From the NCBI GenBank assembly GCA_000711775.1, contig ARYC01016986.1:62001-126000 (forward strand): DNA of 64,000 bases. The letters are read 5' to 3'. Origin of the DNA: Oxytricha trifallax (taxonomy: Eukaryota > Ciliophora > Spirotrichea > Sporadotrichida > Oxytrichidae). Below the pieces are notes generated by a model, which did not search any database, was not told the DNA's origin, and saw only the letters and a list, made by a program, of their open reading frames with translations. The translations under genes and the position numbers were made by a program. This document shows, in pieces, positions 49,601-57,470 of the stretch. Each line of letters begins with the position of its first letter. Positions within the stretch are counted from its first letter, which is position 1.

Positions 49601-51610
49601 TATTTAAAATATAAATTTACAAGTTGAATTTATTGGCCCTTTGTTTTAATTTTTACTACAAAGTATTAATCTATAATAAGCTTAAAATAAGAAAATCTAT
49701 AGAAATTGACTTATATTTTCAAATTTAAGAAAATGTATTTATAACAAGATTATATTGTTATAAAAATTAAATTCTAGAATAATTAACTTTTTTATTTTTT
49801 ATCTTAATTTAGCTCTAACACAGCTATCGTTTAAAATCATAAAATTTAATTTTTCAGTGTTAAATGGCAAGGTTTTGTAAAAGACATTAAGAATACTATA
49901 AAAACTTCAAGCACTAAGCAAAAATCAGATATTTAATACTATCTTAGGGATATTATATTTAAAATATATTAATTAAACAAAAAGAAATATTATAAATTGT
50001 CATAACTAATTAATAATTTAAATTTATTTTGCATTCATTTCTAATTTTTCTTTGAAAGACATTAAAAACTTTTTAATTCAAAGTTTCAAAAATCATGATG
50101 TCTTTAAAAGATATTAAAATATGTCTAATTTAGTAAAGTTGATTTTCTAAATAATTTAGATTTAATTTTCTATACATATAGCCTATATTACAAAAGTTTA
50201 ACATTGATATTTGTGAAATATTTTTTCTCTCTCAAAGTTATGACATATTTAGTAAAAAGTATAATTAATAATAATTTCCGAGAGATAAAAATAATATTTT
50301 ATTATTACCAAAATTTTATATAGAGATTGAATCTTTAAAAAAGCAGATTTATTTATAAATTATTAGTCTAAACCCTAATACTAAATATAAGCATAAACTG
50401 ATAAAATGGAAATTTAAAGCTAGAATCTAAAAAGTGAAGTTAAAATAATCAAAGATGGAACATAACTTTAATTCTTTATAATTCATGAGTTTTTATAATA
50501 CTTAGATTTATTTAATTGATTAAATATATTATTAACAGAAGCATTGTAAAGTCAATTGGAGACAGTTAATAAACAGCTAGTAGCTCAGGAAAATAAAATT
50601 GAATTGCTAGTTTAGTTCATTAATGAATAAAAATTGCAAAATGCAGCAATAATCTAAACAAGATAATAAATAATCAATGATTTTAAATTTTCATTCTTTG
50701 ATTAAAAATTAATTGATATTGCTAATAAATTGGGGGAAGTTATTTGTAGGAGTCAAACTTTTTCACAAAAATCCTCAAATTCTTAAGTCGATGTATAATA
50801 AATATTTTACCCCTTTGTTCAGAATCAATCTTCTTATCTCCATCAAAACTGAATCGAACAATCACGTGAAATCTCTACCATATGACACTATTATATTTTA
50901 AAAAAATTATAGGATTAATACAAAAATAAATTTTTCTTACAAGTACTGATATTTTCTATAATTAAGATAATTAAATAAATTTTAATGATATAAATGATAA
51001 TATTCAAAAATAATTTAGTAAAAGAAATATATTATAATAATTAGACAATTTTTATTTTATTATCAAAATTCAATAAATAAATACGCCATATTTTATTAAG
51101 CTTTATTAATCATATAAAGATTTATAATTTAACACTATTAATTAATATATACACATATTCATAGTTTAACTATCAAATCTCGTAAATATGTTAAACATTA
51201 TAATAATATGAGTAGCTCATTAAAAATTTTGTTTAAATATTAGACTTTATTCTGCTCTTATCATTAAATTTATATCATATTAAAAATAAAATAGACTGAT
51301 CTATATAATCAGTAATTATAAATTTATAGTATTGAATTTAATTACTGCAGAACCCTAAACAATGACAGTTCATACAAAATCAATAATTCCTCAAAAAGGT
51401 GAATTAAAATACTATATATATATATATATTAAAAATATTAGAAATCCATAGTTATATTAAGATTTTTTAAAATTATAGAGTATAATTTTAGGAGAATTGA
51501 AGATAGATCATGCGATTTAATTTATTTCAAAGTGTTTGACTTTTCTCTTCTAGGTTAGATAAACAAGCCTTTAAGAGTTTTTATCTTGCATTTTATTATT
51601 TAATTTCATA
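34877..51610 (+). CDS. Channel gene copy 2 (germline precursor, about 26 MDSs): TRP/polycystin-like cation channel
   Basis: Paralogue of the channel at 4680-21985, same strand, same MDS order and the same IES positions, except that a17/a18 are one MDS here. Two extra upstream MDSs (34877-35010 and 35575-35710) extend the propeller-like N-terminus. Pore region FRTSSGDFNVDSYKD and S6 helix WIIWIIAVMLLNVMFMNFII are kept, with no frame break in the transmembrane core, so this copy looks functional. At its 3' end the frame differs from copy 1: one extra A before the last pointer moves the copy-1 stop out of frame. IESs of about 36-1911 bp hold a MITE-A (36008-36434), two MITE-Bs, a TA microsatellite and a long G/C-run palindrome. 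The start codon was not identified. Confidence 0.75.
35575..35710 (+). CDS. Channel copy 2, MDS b0 (propeller-like)
   Basis: Reads PKFPSCVFIADHKRVELIEY.., NDWGQEKVKVIHDYK. WD-like blade. The 2.08-kb IES that follows carries the MITE-A at 36008, two MITE-Bs at 37102-37642 and a TA microsatellite. Copy 1 has no visible equivalent. Confidence 0.6.
36008..36434. mobile_element. MITE family A, copy 3 (young)
   Basis: Starts TAGGAACACATTCTAGAATA and ends with its complement. Arms of about 190 bp are almost perfect, with the family motif GGGCTCATTCGATAGAGAAT and TTGGCGGTACTATTAC. The near-identity of the arms marks it as the youngest copy. Non-coding loop of about 35 bp. Confidence 0.85.
37102..37367. 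mobile_element. MITE family B, copy 3
   Basis: A 266-bp palindrome with ends TAAAACCCCATGAATTTCTT and its complement. The centre CACACCCTGATTGGTTTATT matches copy 1 at 2493. Directly followed by another copy. Confidence 0.8.
37375..37642. mobile_element. MITE family B, copy 4
   Basis: Starts TAAAACCCCATTAGTCAGTT seven bases after copy 3 and ends ..TTGACTAATGGGTGTTTA. The arms are slightly diverged. Back-to-back insertion of two family members next to a TA microsatellite. Confidence 0.8.
37648..37682. repeat. TA dinucleotide microsatellite
   Basis: About 17 TA units directly right of MITE-B copy 4. Confidence 0.95.
37791..37896 (+). CDS. Channel copy 2, MDS b1
   Basis: Reads KIIALIMMSDSYTIIVNKTH.. 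The right pointer AGTGCAG (37890-37896) is repeated at 37998 and joins V-V-Q-N-F-D in frame; copy 1 uses TGCAGA here. IES about 101 bp. Confidence 0.7.
37998..38189 (+). CDS. Channel copy 2, MDS b2
   Basis: Reads LETKVTVYVVNEEKTLLFLS.. and DLVNICFIESLSIKNDEYG. The right pointer ATT (38187-38189) is repeated at 39011 and gives G-Q-P-F-Y-L-S-F. An 821-bp IES follows with a run of ten G at about 38935-38944. Confidence 0.75.
39011..39110 (+). CDS. Channel copy 2, MDS b3
   Basis: Reads YLSFIDSKMQLVLRINEKSL.. The right pointer TATTA (39106-39110) is repeated at 39218 and gives A-V-L-L-T-V-G-M-K. IES about 107 bp. Confidence 0.75.
39218..39453 (+). CDS. Channel copy 2, MDS b4
   Basis: Reads NNEWKYTSKMILNDFYEYKM.. 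and the acidic KESFEEEDEPPSKVEFEVAT. The right pointer ATT (39451-39453) is repeated at 40170. A 716-bp AT-rich IES follows. Confidence 0.8.
40170..40343 (+). CDS. Channel copy 2, MDS b5
   Basis: Reads MSNSKFDYFLVDGLQEQRLP.. and NQRYDIFCDIDQQHV. The right pointer TGTT is repeated at 41344, the same pointer as copy 1. A 1000-bp AT-rich IES follows. Confidence 0.8.
41344..41619 (+). CDS. Channel copy 2, MDS b6
   Basis: Reads TDDIEALLSLKRMDDLEIIA.. and HRPRILQYLIKHLELQDKSK; close to a6. The right pointer AGAG (41616-41619) is repeated at 43531. The 1911-bp IES that follows holds the palindrome 41668-42298 and AT-rich DNA. Confidence 0.8.
41668..42298. mobile_element. 630-bp palindrome with C/G runs in its arms
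   Basis: The left arm has CCTCTCCTCACCCCCAAACC and a run of nine to ten C, then GCGCTGCGGGCAGCTATACT and TTGTATGCATGCTCCGATAG. The right arm is a near-perfect complement with the matching G run (42240-42248). The loop is about 65 bp. Architecture as in 31334-31972 but a different sequence. No ORF. It sits inside the b6-b7 IES; the copy 1 IES lacks it. Confidence 0.8.
43531..43679 (+). CDS. Channel copy 2, MDS b7
   Basis: Reads LLEILVRFQNHHSFNHFIDK.. and INLNDYFESNQNPKN. The right pointer CATT is repeated at 44135. A 455-bp IES follows. Confidence 0.8.
44135..44181 (+). CDS. Channel copy 2, MDS b8 (47 bp)
   Basis: Reads ..INGILNLPIIKI. The right pointer is ATCAAGATAA (44172-44181), repeated at 44218. 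At 10 bp it is the longest pointer seen. IES only 36 bp. Confidence 0.75.
44218..44255 (+). CDS. Channel copy 2, MDS b9 (38 bp)
   Basis: Reads ..NHKNFQDLH. The right pointer ATTA (44252-44255) is repeated at 44371. IES about 115 bp. Confidence 0.7.
44371..44475 (+). CDS. Channel copy 2, MDS b10
   Basis: Reads YDDKILILSLKQTSSPKDIL.., DEIFNEHLDYY. The right pointer lies in a TAT-rich run, so the end is approximate. IES about 77 bp. Confidence 0.75.
44553..44619 (+). CDS. Channel copy 2, MDS b11
   Basis: Reads QFERFKVLSVIIKSSILL. The right pointer TAAA (44616-44619) is repeated at 44705. Left end approximate. IES about 85 bp. Confidence 0.7.
44705..44804 (+). CDS. Channel copy 2, MDS b12
   Basis: Reads NLPDTLTNEPRKLMEVLSQT.., MELFETLTIN. 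The right pointer AATTC (44800-44804) is repeated at 45278. A 473-bp IES follows. Confidence 0.8.
45278..45334 (+). CDS. Channel copy 2, MDS b13
   Basis: Reads NSKHYTIQYKCIIRLLKSF. The right pointer TTTT (45331-45334) gives K-S-F-E-V-Q-I-Q-T with b14. IES about 130 bp. Confidence 0.6.
45465..45557 (+). CDS. Channel copy 2, MDS b14
   Basis: Reads EVQIQTIINFKWNTYTKSFF.. The right pointer CATATT (45552-45557) is repeated at 45958. IES about 400 bp. Confidence 0.8.
45958..46202 (+). CDS. Channel copy 2, MDS b15 (membrane helices)
   Basis: Reads IFCLSFMIEILYSLILVNRK.., MKEIWNFFDYSLIIAYALL. The right pointer AAG (46200-46202) is repeated at 46765. The 562-bp IES has a C-rich patch (46298-46345) placed like that of copy 1. 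Confidence 0.8.
46765..46805 (+). CDS. Channel copy 2, MDS b16 (41 bp)
   Basis: Reads A-G-L-E-A-A-Y-P-Y-E-D-Y-I. The right pointer CATT is repeated at 47580. A 774-bp AT-rich IES follows. Confidence 0.7.
47580..47878 (+). CDS. Channel copy 2, MDS b17 (helices and intact pore)
   Basis: Corresponds to a17 plus a18 without the IES: IVFLTFLKINFFLRIYDGFS.., FAYIMMAFRTSSGDFNVDSY.., SALVI. The right pointer ATAT (47875-47878) is repeated at 48247. A 368-bp IES follows. Confidence 0.85.
48247..48270 (+). CDS. Channel copy 2, MDS b19 (24 bp)
   Basis: Micro-MDS S-W-I-I-W-I-I. Left pointer ATAT, right pointer GGATTATT (48263-48270, repeated at 48939). A 668-bp AT-rich IES follows, with a TA microsatellite at 48857-48878. 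Confidence 0.75.
48939..49182 (+). CDS. Channel copy 2, MDS b20 (S6 and tail)
   Basis: Reads AVMLLNVMFMNFIIAVISES.., ERELHFTEEELTQEQYFPKY (TAA as Gln where copy 1 has Ser), SSSEDENGE. Right end approximate. IES about 675 bp, AT-rich. Confidence 0.85.
49858..49936 (+). CDS. Channel copy 2, MDS b21
   Basis: Reads WQGFVKDIKNTIKTSSTKQK.. Ends at the TAA pointer (49934-49936). IES about 445 bp. Confidence 0.75.
50382..50456 (+). CDS. Channel copy 2, MDS b22
   Basis: Reads AQTDKMEIQSQNLKSEVKII. Right pointer short (GA). IES about 80 bp. Confidence 0.65.
50537..50714 (+). CDS. Channel copy 2, MDS b23 (coiled coil)
   Basis: Reads EALQSQLETVNKQLVAQENK.., NEQKLQNAAIIQTRQQIIND. The right pointer TTAATT (50709-50714) is repeated at 51338 and gives D-Q-K-L-I-T-A-E-P-Q in frame. 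A 623-bp IES follows. Confidence 0.75.
51338..51399 (+). CDS. Channel copy 2, MDS b24
   Basis: Reads TAEPQTMTVHTKSIIPQK. The right pointer AGG (51397-51399) is repeated at 51490. One A more than copy 1 before the pointer. IES about 90 bp with a TA run (51411-51430). Confidence 0.7.
51490..51610 (+). other. Channel copy 2, last MDS: C-terminus/3' UTR
   Basis: Homologous to 21857-21985. After joining, the copy-1 stop (GAATTGA) is read as E-L-K here, so the protein would run on unless the junction differs by one base. Spacer 51611-52738 follows: AT-rich, nothing recognised. Confidence 0.5.
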
Positions 51611-52738
51611 ATTATTAATAAAACTTGTCATTTAACTATTGCGAATGTATTAAATACACTAACTTGCCATATTATTAATTCTAGTAATTTAATTTCTTAC
51701 TTTATATACACTTAAATCCTTCGATTTATTTCAATGATCAATCAAAAGTTATAAAATTTTATTAAAATTATTTTGGTAATTTAATGAATAATAACAGTTA
51801 TTTTTAATTTTGCGATTCTTATTTTTATTAAATATATATAAACATTTGTAATTAATATTATTTCAACTATTACTCCTATATTATTGCTTAAATAATAACT
51901 TATAATTTATTTTATTTTTTTAAATCTACTCATATTAGCTGTTATCTACTATATTTTATGAATTAACAAGTAAGGGATATCTGAATTTATTAAGTTTTAA
52001 ATTCTCACTTGTATTCATACCTATAATTTCCCTAATCTCAATAAAAATATAAAATTTTTATGAAATATAATCATAAAGTTTGAATAAATTTTCTTTTTAC
52101 CCTATTTTATAATATAATCTCTATTGATTAATATTTTATATTTATTTTCTTGAGCTTTCCCAATATTTTCTTTTTTTGGTATATTATGAATTGCCTTATA
52201 TTTCATTTACATATATTCTCTTAGAAGATGTGAATATATTTATTAATCTTCCTAAATTACATTTGTAAAAAGATTAAAATATTATATTATATCAATTATT
52301 TTTGTTGATTAAATATGCTATATTTATCAATCTAATATGCCAATTTTAGAATTAAAAATAATATAAATTCATAAGAAGATATGAAGGTAATTAATTGAGA
52401 CTCTAGGATTAACATAAAAAATGTGTTTTTTATTTGATTTTCATTATGGAAGAGATGTTTTGAAAAGATTGTTAATTAATTTAACTACATAATCTTTAAT
52501 ATGAATTTAATCTATTAAGAAAGAATTAGAATGATTGATTATTTTAAATAAAGCTTTGTGCTTAATAAGAAGAATATAAATTATTTCAATGTTGTCATCT
52601 ATATATAATGGAATTTAAAGTAATAATAAATTTAATTAATACCAATATTCATTATAAATGTTGAGTAGTAACTCCAAATTTTTCAATCTCATTTTTAAAA
52701 TCATTAATTATAATATATCACCTAAGAGTATAATTTTC

Positions 52739-52780
52739 AAGTGAATTTCACTTATTTAGAAAATCCTTATATAAATAAAG
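52739..52780 (+). promoter_or_regulatory. Palindrome and TATA-like promoter of gene C'
   Basis: AAGTGAATTTCACTT (52739-52753) ends exactly 60 nt before ATG 52814, identical in sequence and spacing to the block 1 copy. CCTTATATAAATAAAG (52765-52780) is TATA-like. Confidence 0.65.
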
Positions 52781-52813
52781 CCTCACTTTAATTATTAGGT
52801 ATCTAATATAAAT

Positions 52814-53005
52814 ATGTTAATCGATAAAAGTGATCAAATTCACCAATCGCTACTTTCAGATTCCTAAACTAAAGGATTAGACTTATAGGAGAAAACTTCA
52901 GGTGATGACTCTTAACAGCTCAAAAATTAGGAAAAGTCCTCTAATTTTTAAGTAACTGAGGGTTTGAAGTAAATTTACAACTTCGACATTTATATTTTAA
53001 CAAGA
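52814..53005 (+). CDS. Gene C', first MDS
   Basis: 64 codons from the ATG: MLIDKSDQIHQSLLSDSQTK.., then a Ser/Gln-rich stretch, ending FDIYILTR like FDINIYIFLK of gene C. Right boundary approximate. Confidence 0.7.
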
Positions 53006-56000
53006 AATAATAAAATCTTAAGAGAATGGAATGTTAACCTTAATATGTATTCCTTGTAAATATGTAAATATTTATCTTAAATCAAAGTATTACGTGAGAA
53101 AAATAATTTATTAGCAATAATATTATTAAAAAGTTAATTGCTAGGTGGTGCCAACCACTTGGAATTTTTTGATAGAGCTTTCTACTACACTAAGGCCTAT
53201 CGAGGGCAGGTAGTGGGTTGCTGGGCGCAACGCAAAGAGGGACCAGTCGGCCGGGTTCATTCTGTCAGCGTACACTCTTCGAGTGGGCTGGATCCTAAGA
53301 TTTCACTGAATTAGATGAGTCTACTGGCTTGAATTCAGTTTCCTAGGTAATAGGGAGCAGGATGAAGGTAAACTTTGCCTTCGAAAGTGAGAAGACGCAA
53401 ACAATTGAAGCCAACGATAAGGATTTTTCTCCCACACCAGGTTAGGGTGCTGAAGCTACCACAGCGAAAGGATAGGGATTACGTTTCCCAGCAGCGGTGG
53501 GACCGGTAAGCGTTTTTCTCCATCTTCTGTTATCTAGTTGGATCTCACGAGCTCTGTCCCCAGGTACAAACTGGGATGACATCTTGATTTTGGGAGAAGA
53601 CTAGGTAATAGCGAGAATGGTTTTTTCGGAGTTTTCTTCTTCACGACTCCCACGTCACGGAATTTGCCACGTCAACTCACTCAGATACCTCTACGTCACG
53701 ACTAAGATTGATGGTTTGAATTTAGTTTTAAACAGTGATATGTAAAATTTATTTGATTTTAATCATTAAACACCCATTAGCAATAATCATTTTATTTAAA
53801 GTAAACATTCCTTGTTAGTGCTTTTTGAATCACATTAGCAATTATAGAAAAATTGTCAACAATTTTTATTAGTACTTTAAAAGCATTTATTTTAAAATAT
53901 TAAAATAAAGGATTTAACATTCTTTTTTTTTTAAATACTATTATTTATAGACTGTCTTAAATTTACTTATTCCAGTTAATTATTATTTTTAAAAATAGAT
54001 AATTTGAATATAAATATATTTATAATTTAATTGCGAAAAATCAATGTTAAAGTTCTAAGATTCATAAAAAACTATAGAAATAATGTAATCTATTTTACAT
54101 TAAAATAGTTATTTTTCCATTCGAACAATTTTTCAAGGATGCGTTAAATTTCTATATAAAACACTGTTTTTCGATTATATGAATACTTTTTATAATTATT
54201 ATTTTACATTAACTCGCTTGAGTAAATATAGACTTAAATTGGATTAGAGGAATAAGATTTTAAATATGTTAAGGTTACCTTCATTCAAAATAATACAAAA
54301 ATAGTTTACCTTAGTGGTAGAAGATAAAAGCGTTCTATCATTCTTAGAGACTTATAGACTGATACTGAAAGCTACTCTATTAAGTTGCCTGGCCAGATGC
54401 AATAGGACATCGTAGTTCTGAATGATGGATATTGATTATCCAACATTTTTCTCTAAATAAAATTGTTTAATTATAATAAACATATAAAGACACTTTCTTT
54501 TCAATTAAATAATTAAAATTAAAAGCATTAGCAAAAAATTTGATTATTTTAATTAATCTTTTTTGAACTTTCAAGAGGTTTAATTAAATATAAGGATTAT
54601 TATTTCATTAGAAAATTGATTAAAAGTTATATAGAATAAATTTATAGAGAGGCTTTTTAATTTTCTTTTAAATTAATTGTTTTTATAGCTTTTCAATTTA
54701 TATTGTTAGTTAAGTTAAATTTTTGTTTTTATATAAAATAGGAGTCAATCCGCATTTTTTTAAAAGTAAAATAAAATCATGAAAATAATTCTAGGAAATA
54801 TCTTATTGTTTAGCTTTAATTTAAAGAAAAATACAAGCTATTATAGCAAAATATTGTCAAATGCATTAATTTAGATATTATCTTCCAAGAATTTTATCAA
54901 GATGCTTTTTTCATTGTTATATATTCTTTATTTTAATATTATAAAGCATAAAATTTCTTTAATTAATGTACCCATTTAATAAGTTTTATTCAATTTTAAA
55001 TTAAATAACTAAATATATTTATATAATTCTTTAGAATTACAGATTTATAAGTTTTTATAAGCTTTTTTATCACTTTTTAGAGATTAAAAAATAAATTAGA
55101 AATTTAAATTTGCACTGCGAACAGGAATATATATATATACTAAAGAATATATCATAGTGAAGAATTTCATTTAATGATTTATATCCTTATAATTCAGCCT
55201 TACAATAAATGATTATAAATTTGAAAATAACTAATATATAAAATGTGTAAGGTTATTTGATATATAATTAATTGATTTTCATTTCAATTTATAATGCAAT
55301 ATATTTATTTATAATTTAAGACAAAATGATTTAATATCTTGAAAGTAAAATAAAATTTATATTGATGCAGGATAATTTGTTCTATATATAATTACTTCAA
55401 ATATGTAGCCTGATTGAGTAGCTTTAAATACCAATATAGAAAATTTGAATCAATCAAATCTAAGAAAAAAGTTCTCTTAACAATCAAGCTCTAAAATTAG
55501 TATTTTAATCCTAAATCATTTATTTTTTATCTCAAATTAAAATTTAAAATAAGAGATATCAAGCTATAATTTCTTTTTTAATTTTTAGTTTCTCGCATAT
55601 TTAAATTACAATTGGTAATTTAATCTTTATTCAAATTAAATCTCTAAGATTTTTAGATTAATAAATATGCATTTGTAAAATAATGTTTCAAATATTAATA
55701 ATTTTTGATAAATATAAAATATGATTTTTATTTTTGTCAAGTTATATGGAACCATTGATTTTAGCTTGATATTATATTTTAATGTAAGTTATTAATAATA
55801 TCATATTAATTTATGAATGTTACAAAAATTTATTTTATTAGATAACTTAAAAACTTTGAAACAAAAGATTATTTTATTTTTAATTAAATTCAAAATTAAT
55901 TGCAAATCAACTTTAATACATTGTTTTGGTTGGACCACAGTCCTTCTCCTTTTTTAAATTTGATGAGATTTTTTCACCTTCAAATATTTACGATAAGCCA

Positions 56001-57350
56001 TCTAAAACTTGGAACGCTCAACCTTTCAAAACAGTGTCAGTAGAGTTCACCAACAAATTAACTTACGAAAACTTTTAAGTTAGAGATAATATCATTTTCT
56101 TCTAGATAGAGCTAACTGTAGAAAATGAGAGTAGAGATGATTACTATTATTTCTTTGTATTTGGCTATAAATGGGATGATGATACTATTATATACCCCCA
56201 ATACACTTTATTAGATTTTTAGAGATATATTATTTATGGAAAGTAGAGAACTTATTGGAGTTAGTAGATAAAACTTCATGTTTCAGATGAGATTAATTTA
56301 AAATTAAGTGTATTATGATTAACTTAATTCAATTATTTTTATGGTTTAAATGTTATTATCTCTTGAATCTTATTGAAGTAGTTTAAAATTATTATATTAG
56401 ACAAACGGGTGCTTAAATTATTATATTATAAACTATTATTTTTATTTCTCAATAGGCTTTTCACATTTGCATTAAGTTCGGGAATACTGATATAAAGATC
56501 TTACTTAAACATAATAATAATAATAACAATAATAGCAACAAGATATATTCTTGGTTGATTAATTGATTCGAGTTATTTAAATACAATCTTATATATGGGG
56601 AATTGATTTTTTTATTAGATAAAACAATTTTTATAGTATCTTTATCAATGAACTCACTGAGGTGATGCTTATTAGTATTATTCTAAACTTTAACTGAAGG
56701 GTCTTTAGACTTAAAAAAGTAGCAATATATCTATCTTGTGCTTTATGTAAACTTTTCTATTATCAGAGGTTATCTCCTTTAAATAACTCTTTGAGCAAGA
56801 CTTCAGATAATAGACATTTTACAATTAATTTAAACGCTCTTAACATCTAAAGGACTGATTGGTTTCAACTAACAGTATAAACTCATTCTATATATATAAT
56901 AGCTTATTCAAGTATTTTTTGCAATTCTCTAAATTAACATAGCGAGTGATAATAACATAGCTTTACACGTGAGTATTTACTAATAACAGAAAAATTCAAT
57001 AAGTATAAATCTATATTATATTTTAGCCCTACATTCTATGTTAACATACTTCTTGTACCCTTAAGTATAAATAAAAGTGTTTAAGAAAATACTGTTTATT
57101 CAATATGTATGAACTATTTTTATTATTAACTGACCTCTACATTAAGTTTAAATGAAAATTAATTTCTTACGATAAAAATGTTGCCCTCAAAAATTATTCA
57201 CTATCTTCTCCCTGTTAATTCTTGAAAATAGTGCTACTTTATCACTTGATATATACTAGAGTCTATGTTGAGATTCAAATGTCAAGAAACTTGCGATGTT
57301 AAACTTCACGATCGCTATTCAGTGATCACAATACTTTAATATCATTAAAT
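52814..57350 (+). CDS. Gene C', block 2: propeller-like protein (germline precursor)
   Basis: Paralogue of gene C. ATG 52814 opens MLIDKSDQIHQSLLSDSQTK..; the first piece runs to about 53005. Further pieces: about 54262-54431 (KRSIILRDLQTDTESYSIKL.., VLNDGY), 55937-56290 (FKFDEIFSPSNIYDKPSKTW.., YYFFVFGYKWDDDTIIYPQY), 56450-56575 (HICIKFGNTDIKILL.. with an Asn run), 56700-56800 (YIYLVLYVNFSIIRGYLL), about 56795-56950 (RHFTINLNALNIQRTDWFQL), 57015-57110 (LTYFLYPQVQIKVFKKILFI) and 57265-57350. The same order of similar strands appears in C. More MDS/IES breaks than in C, including a 1.25-kb IES that carries GC-rich island 2. A complete TBE starts 18 bp after the last piece. Boundaries approximate; function unknown. 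Confidence 0.55.
53135..53705. other. GC-rich island 2, unclassified insertion in an IES of C'
   Basis: About 570 bp near 48% GC in otherwise about 20% GC DNA: GTAGTGGGTTGCTGGGCGCA, CCAGCAGCGGTGGGACCGGT, ACGACTCCCACGTCACGGAA. No convincing protein on either strand and no tRNA or rRNA recognised. Read on the minus strand its start (TTGACGTGGCAAATTCCGTG) resembles the start of island 1 (GAATGACGTGGCACATAACC), hinting at one dispersed family. A pol III-type SINE is possible but unproven. Confidence 0.4.
54262..54431 (+). CDS. Gene C', second MDS
   Basis: Reads VTFIQNNTKIVYLSGRRQKR.. and ..VVLNDGY followed by TGA. Gene C has KLNDGYW, and the shared TATTG at this point looks like an MDS end rather than a real stop. 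About 1.5 kb of AT-rich IES follows. Confidence 0.6.
55937..56290 (+). CDS. Gene C', third MDS
   Basis: About 118 codons open: FKFDEIFSPSNIYDKPSKTW.., VSVEFTNKLTYENFQVRDNI.., YYFFVFGYKWDDDTIIYPQY.. Parallel to LNDIFDPANTYDDENETWSA of gene C (from about 23985). Confidence 0.7.
56450..57350 (+). CDS. Gene C', C-terminal cluster of MDSs
   Basis: Four or five short open pieces with small gaps. Their order and motifs follow gene C: YIYLVLYVNFSII vs IYCIYLQVALSDR; LTYFLYPQVQIKV vs YATGFFYQDLEMK; FKCQETCDVKLHD vs RCRGQENVDETFA. Exact ends and pointers were not resolved. No certain stop codon before the TBE. Confidence 0.45.
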
Positions 57351-57365
57351 ATCTGATACAGTCAT

Positions 57366-57368
57366 AAT
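57366..57368. repeat. Left target duplication of the TBE
   Basis: AAT, repeated at 61487-61489. TBE elements are known to duplicate a 3-bp ANT target. Confidence 0.9.
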
Positions 57369-57453
57369 CAAAACCCCAAAACCCCTTAGTGAGGTTTATA
57401 AGTGCTTTGATTTGTAGGGTATAGTTGGGGTCTTATTGGGGTTAGTAGAGAAA
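57369..57453 (+). repeat. TBE left terminal inverted repeat (85 bp)
   Basis: 17 bp of C4A4 telomere repeat, then TTAGTGAGGTTTATAAGTGC.. Identical to the reverse complement of 61402-61486. Confidence 0.95.
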
Positions 57454-57470
57454 TTAGGCCAATTTTCAAA

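Noticed and set aside
50713-50901. 62-aa frame and another Gln-rich open frame just after MDS b23
   Set aside because: The pointer TTAATT (50709-50714 and 51338-51343) joins b23 to b24 in frame, so this stretch is IES; copy 1 has nothing like it.
4680-51610. Interpretation of the gaps as spliceosomal introns
   Set aside because: Boundaries lack consistent GT..AG; instead short direct repeats mark each junction, and at least one gap exists in only one paralogue.
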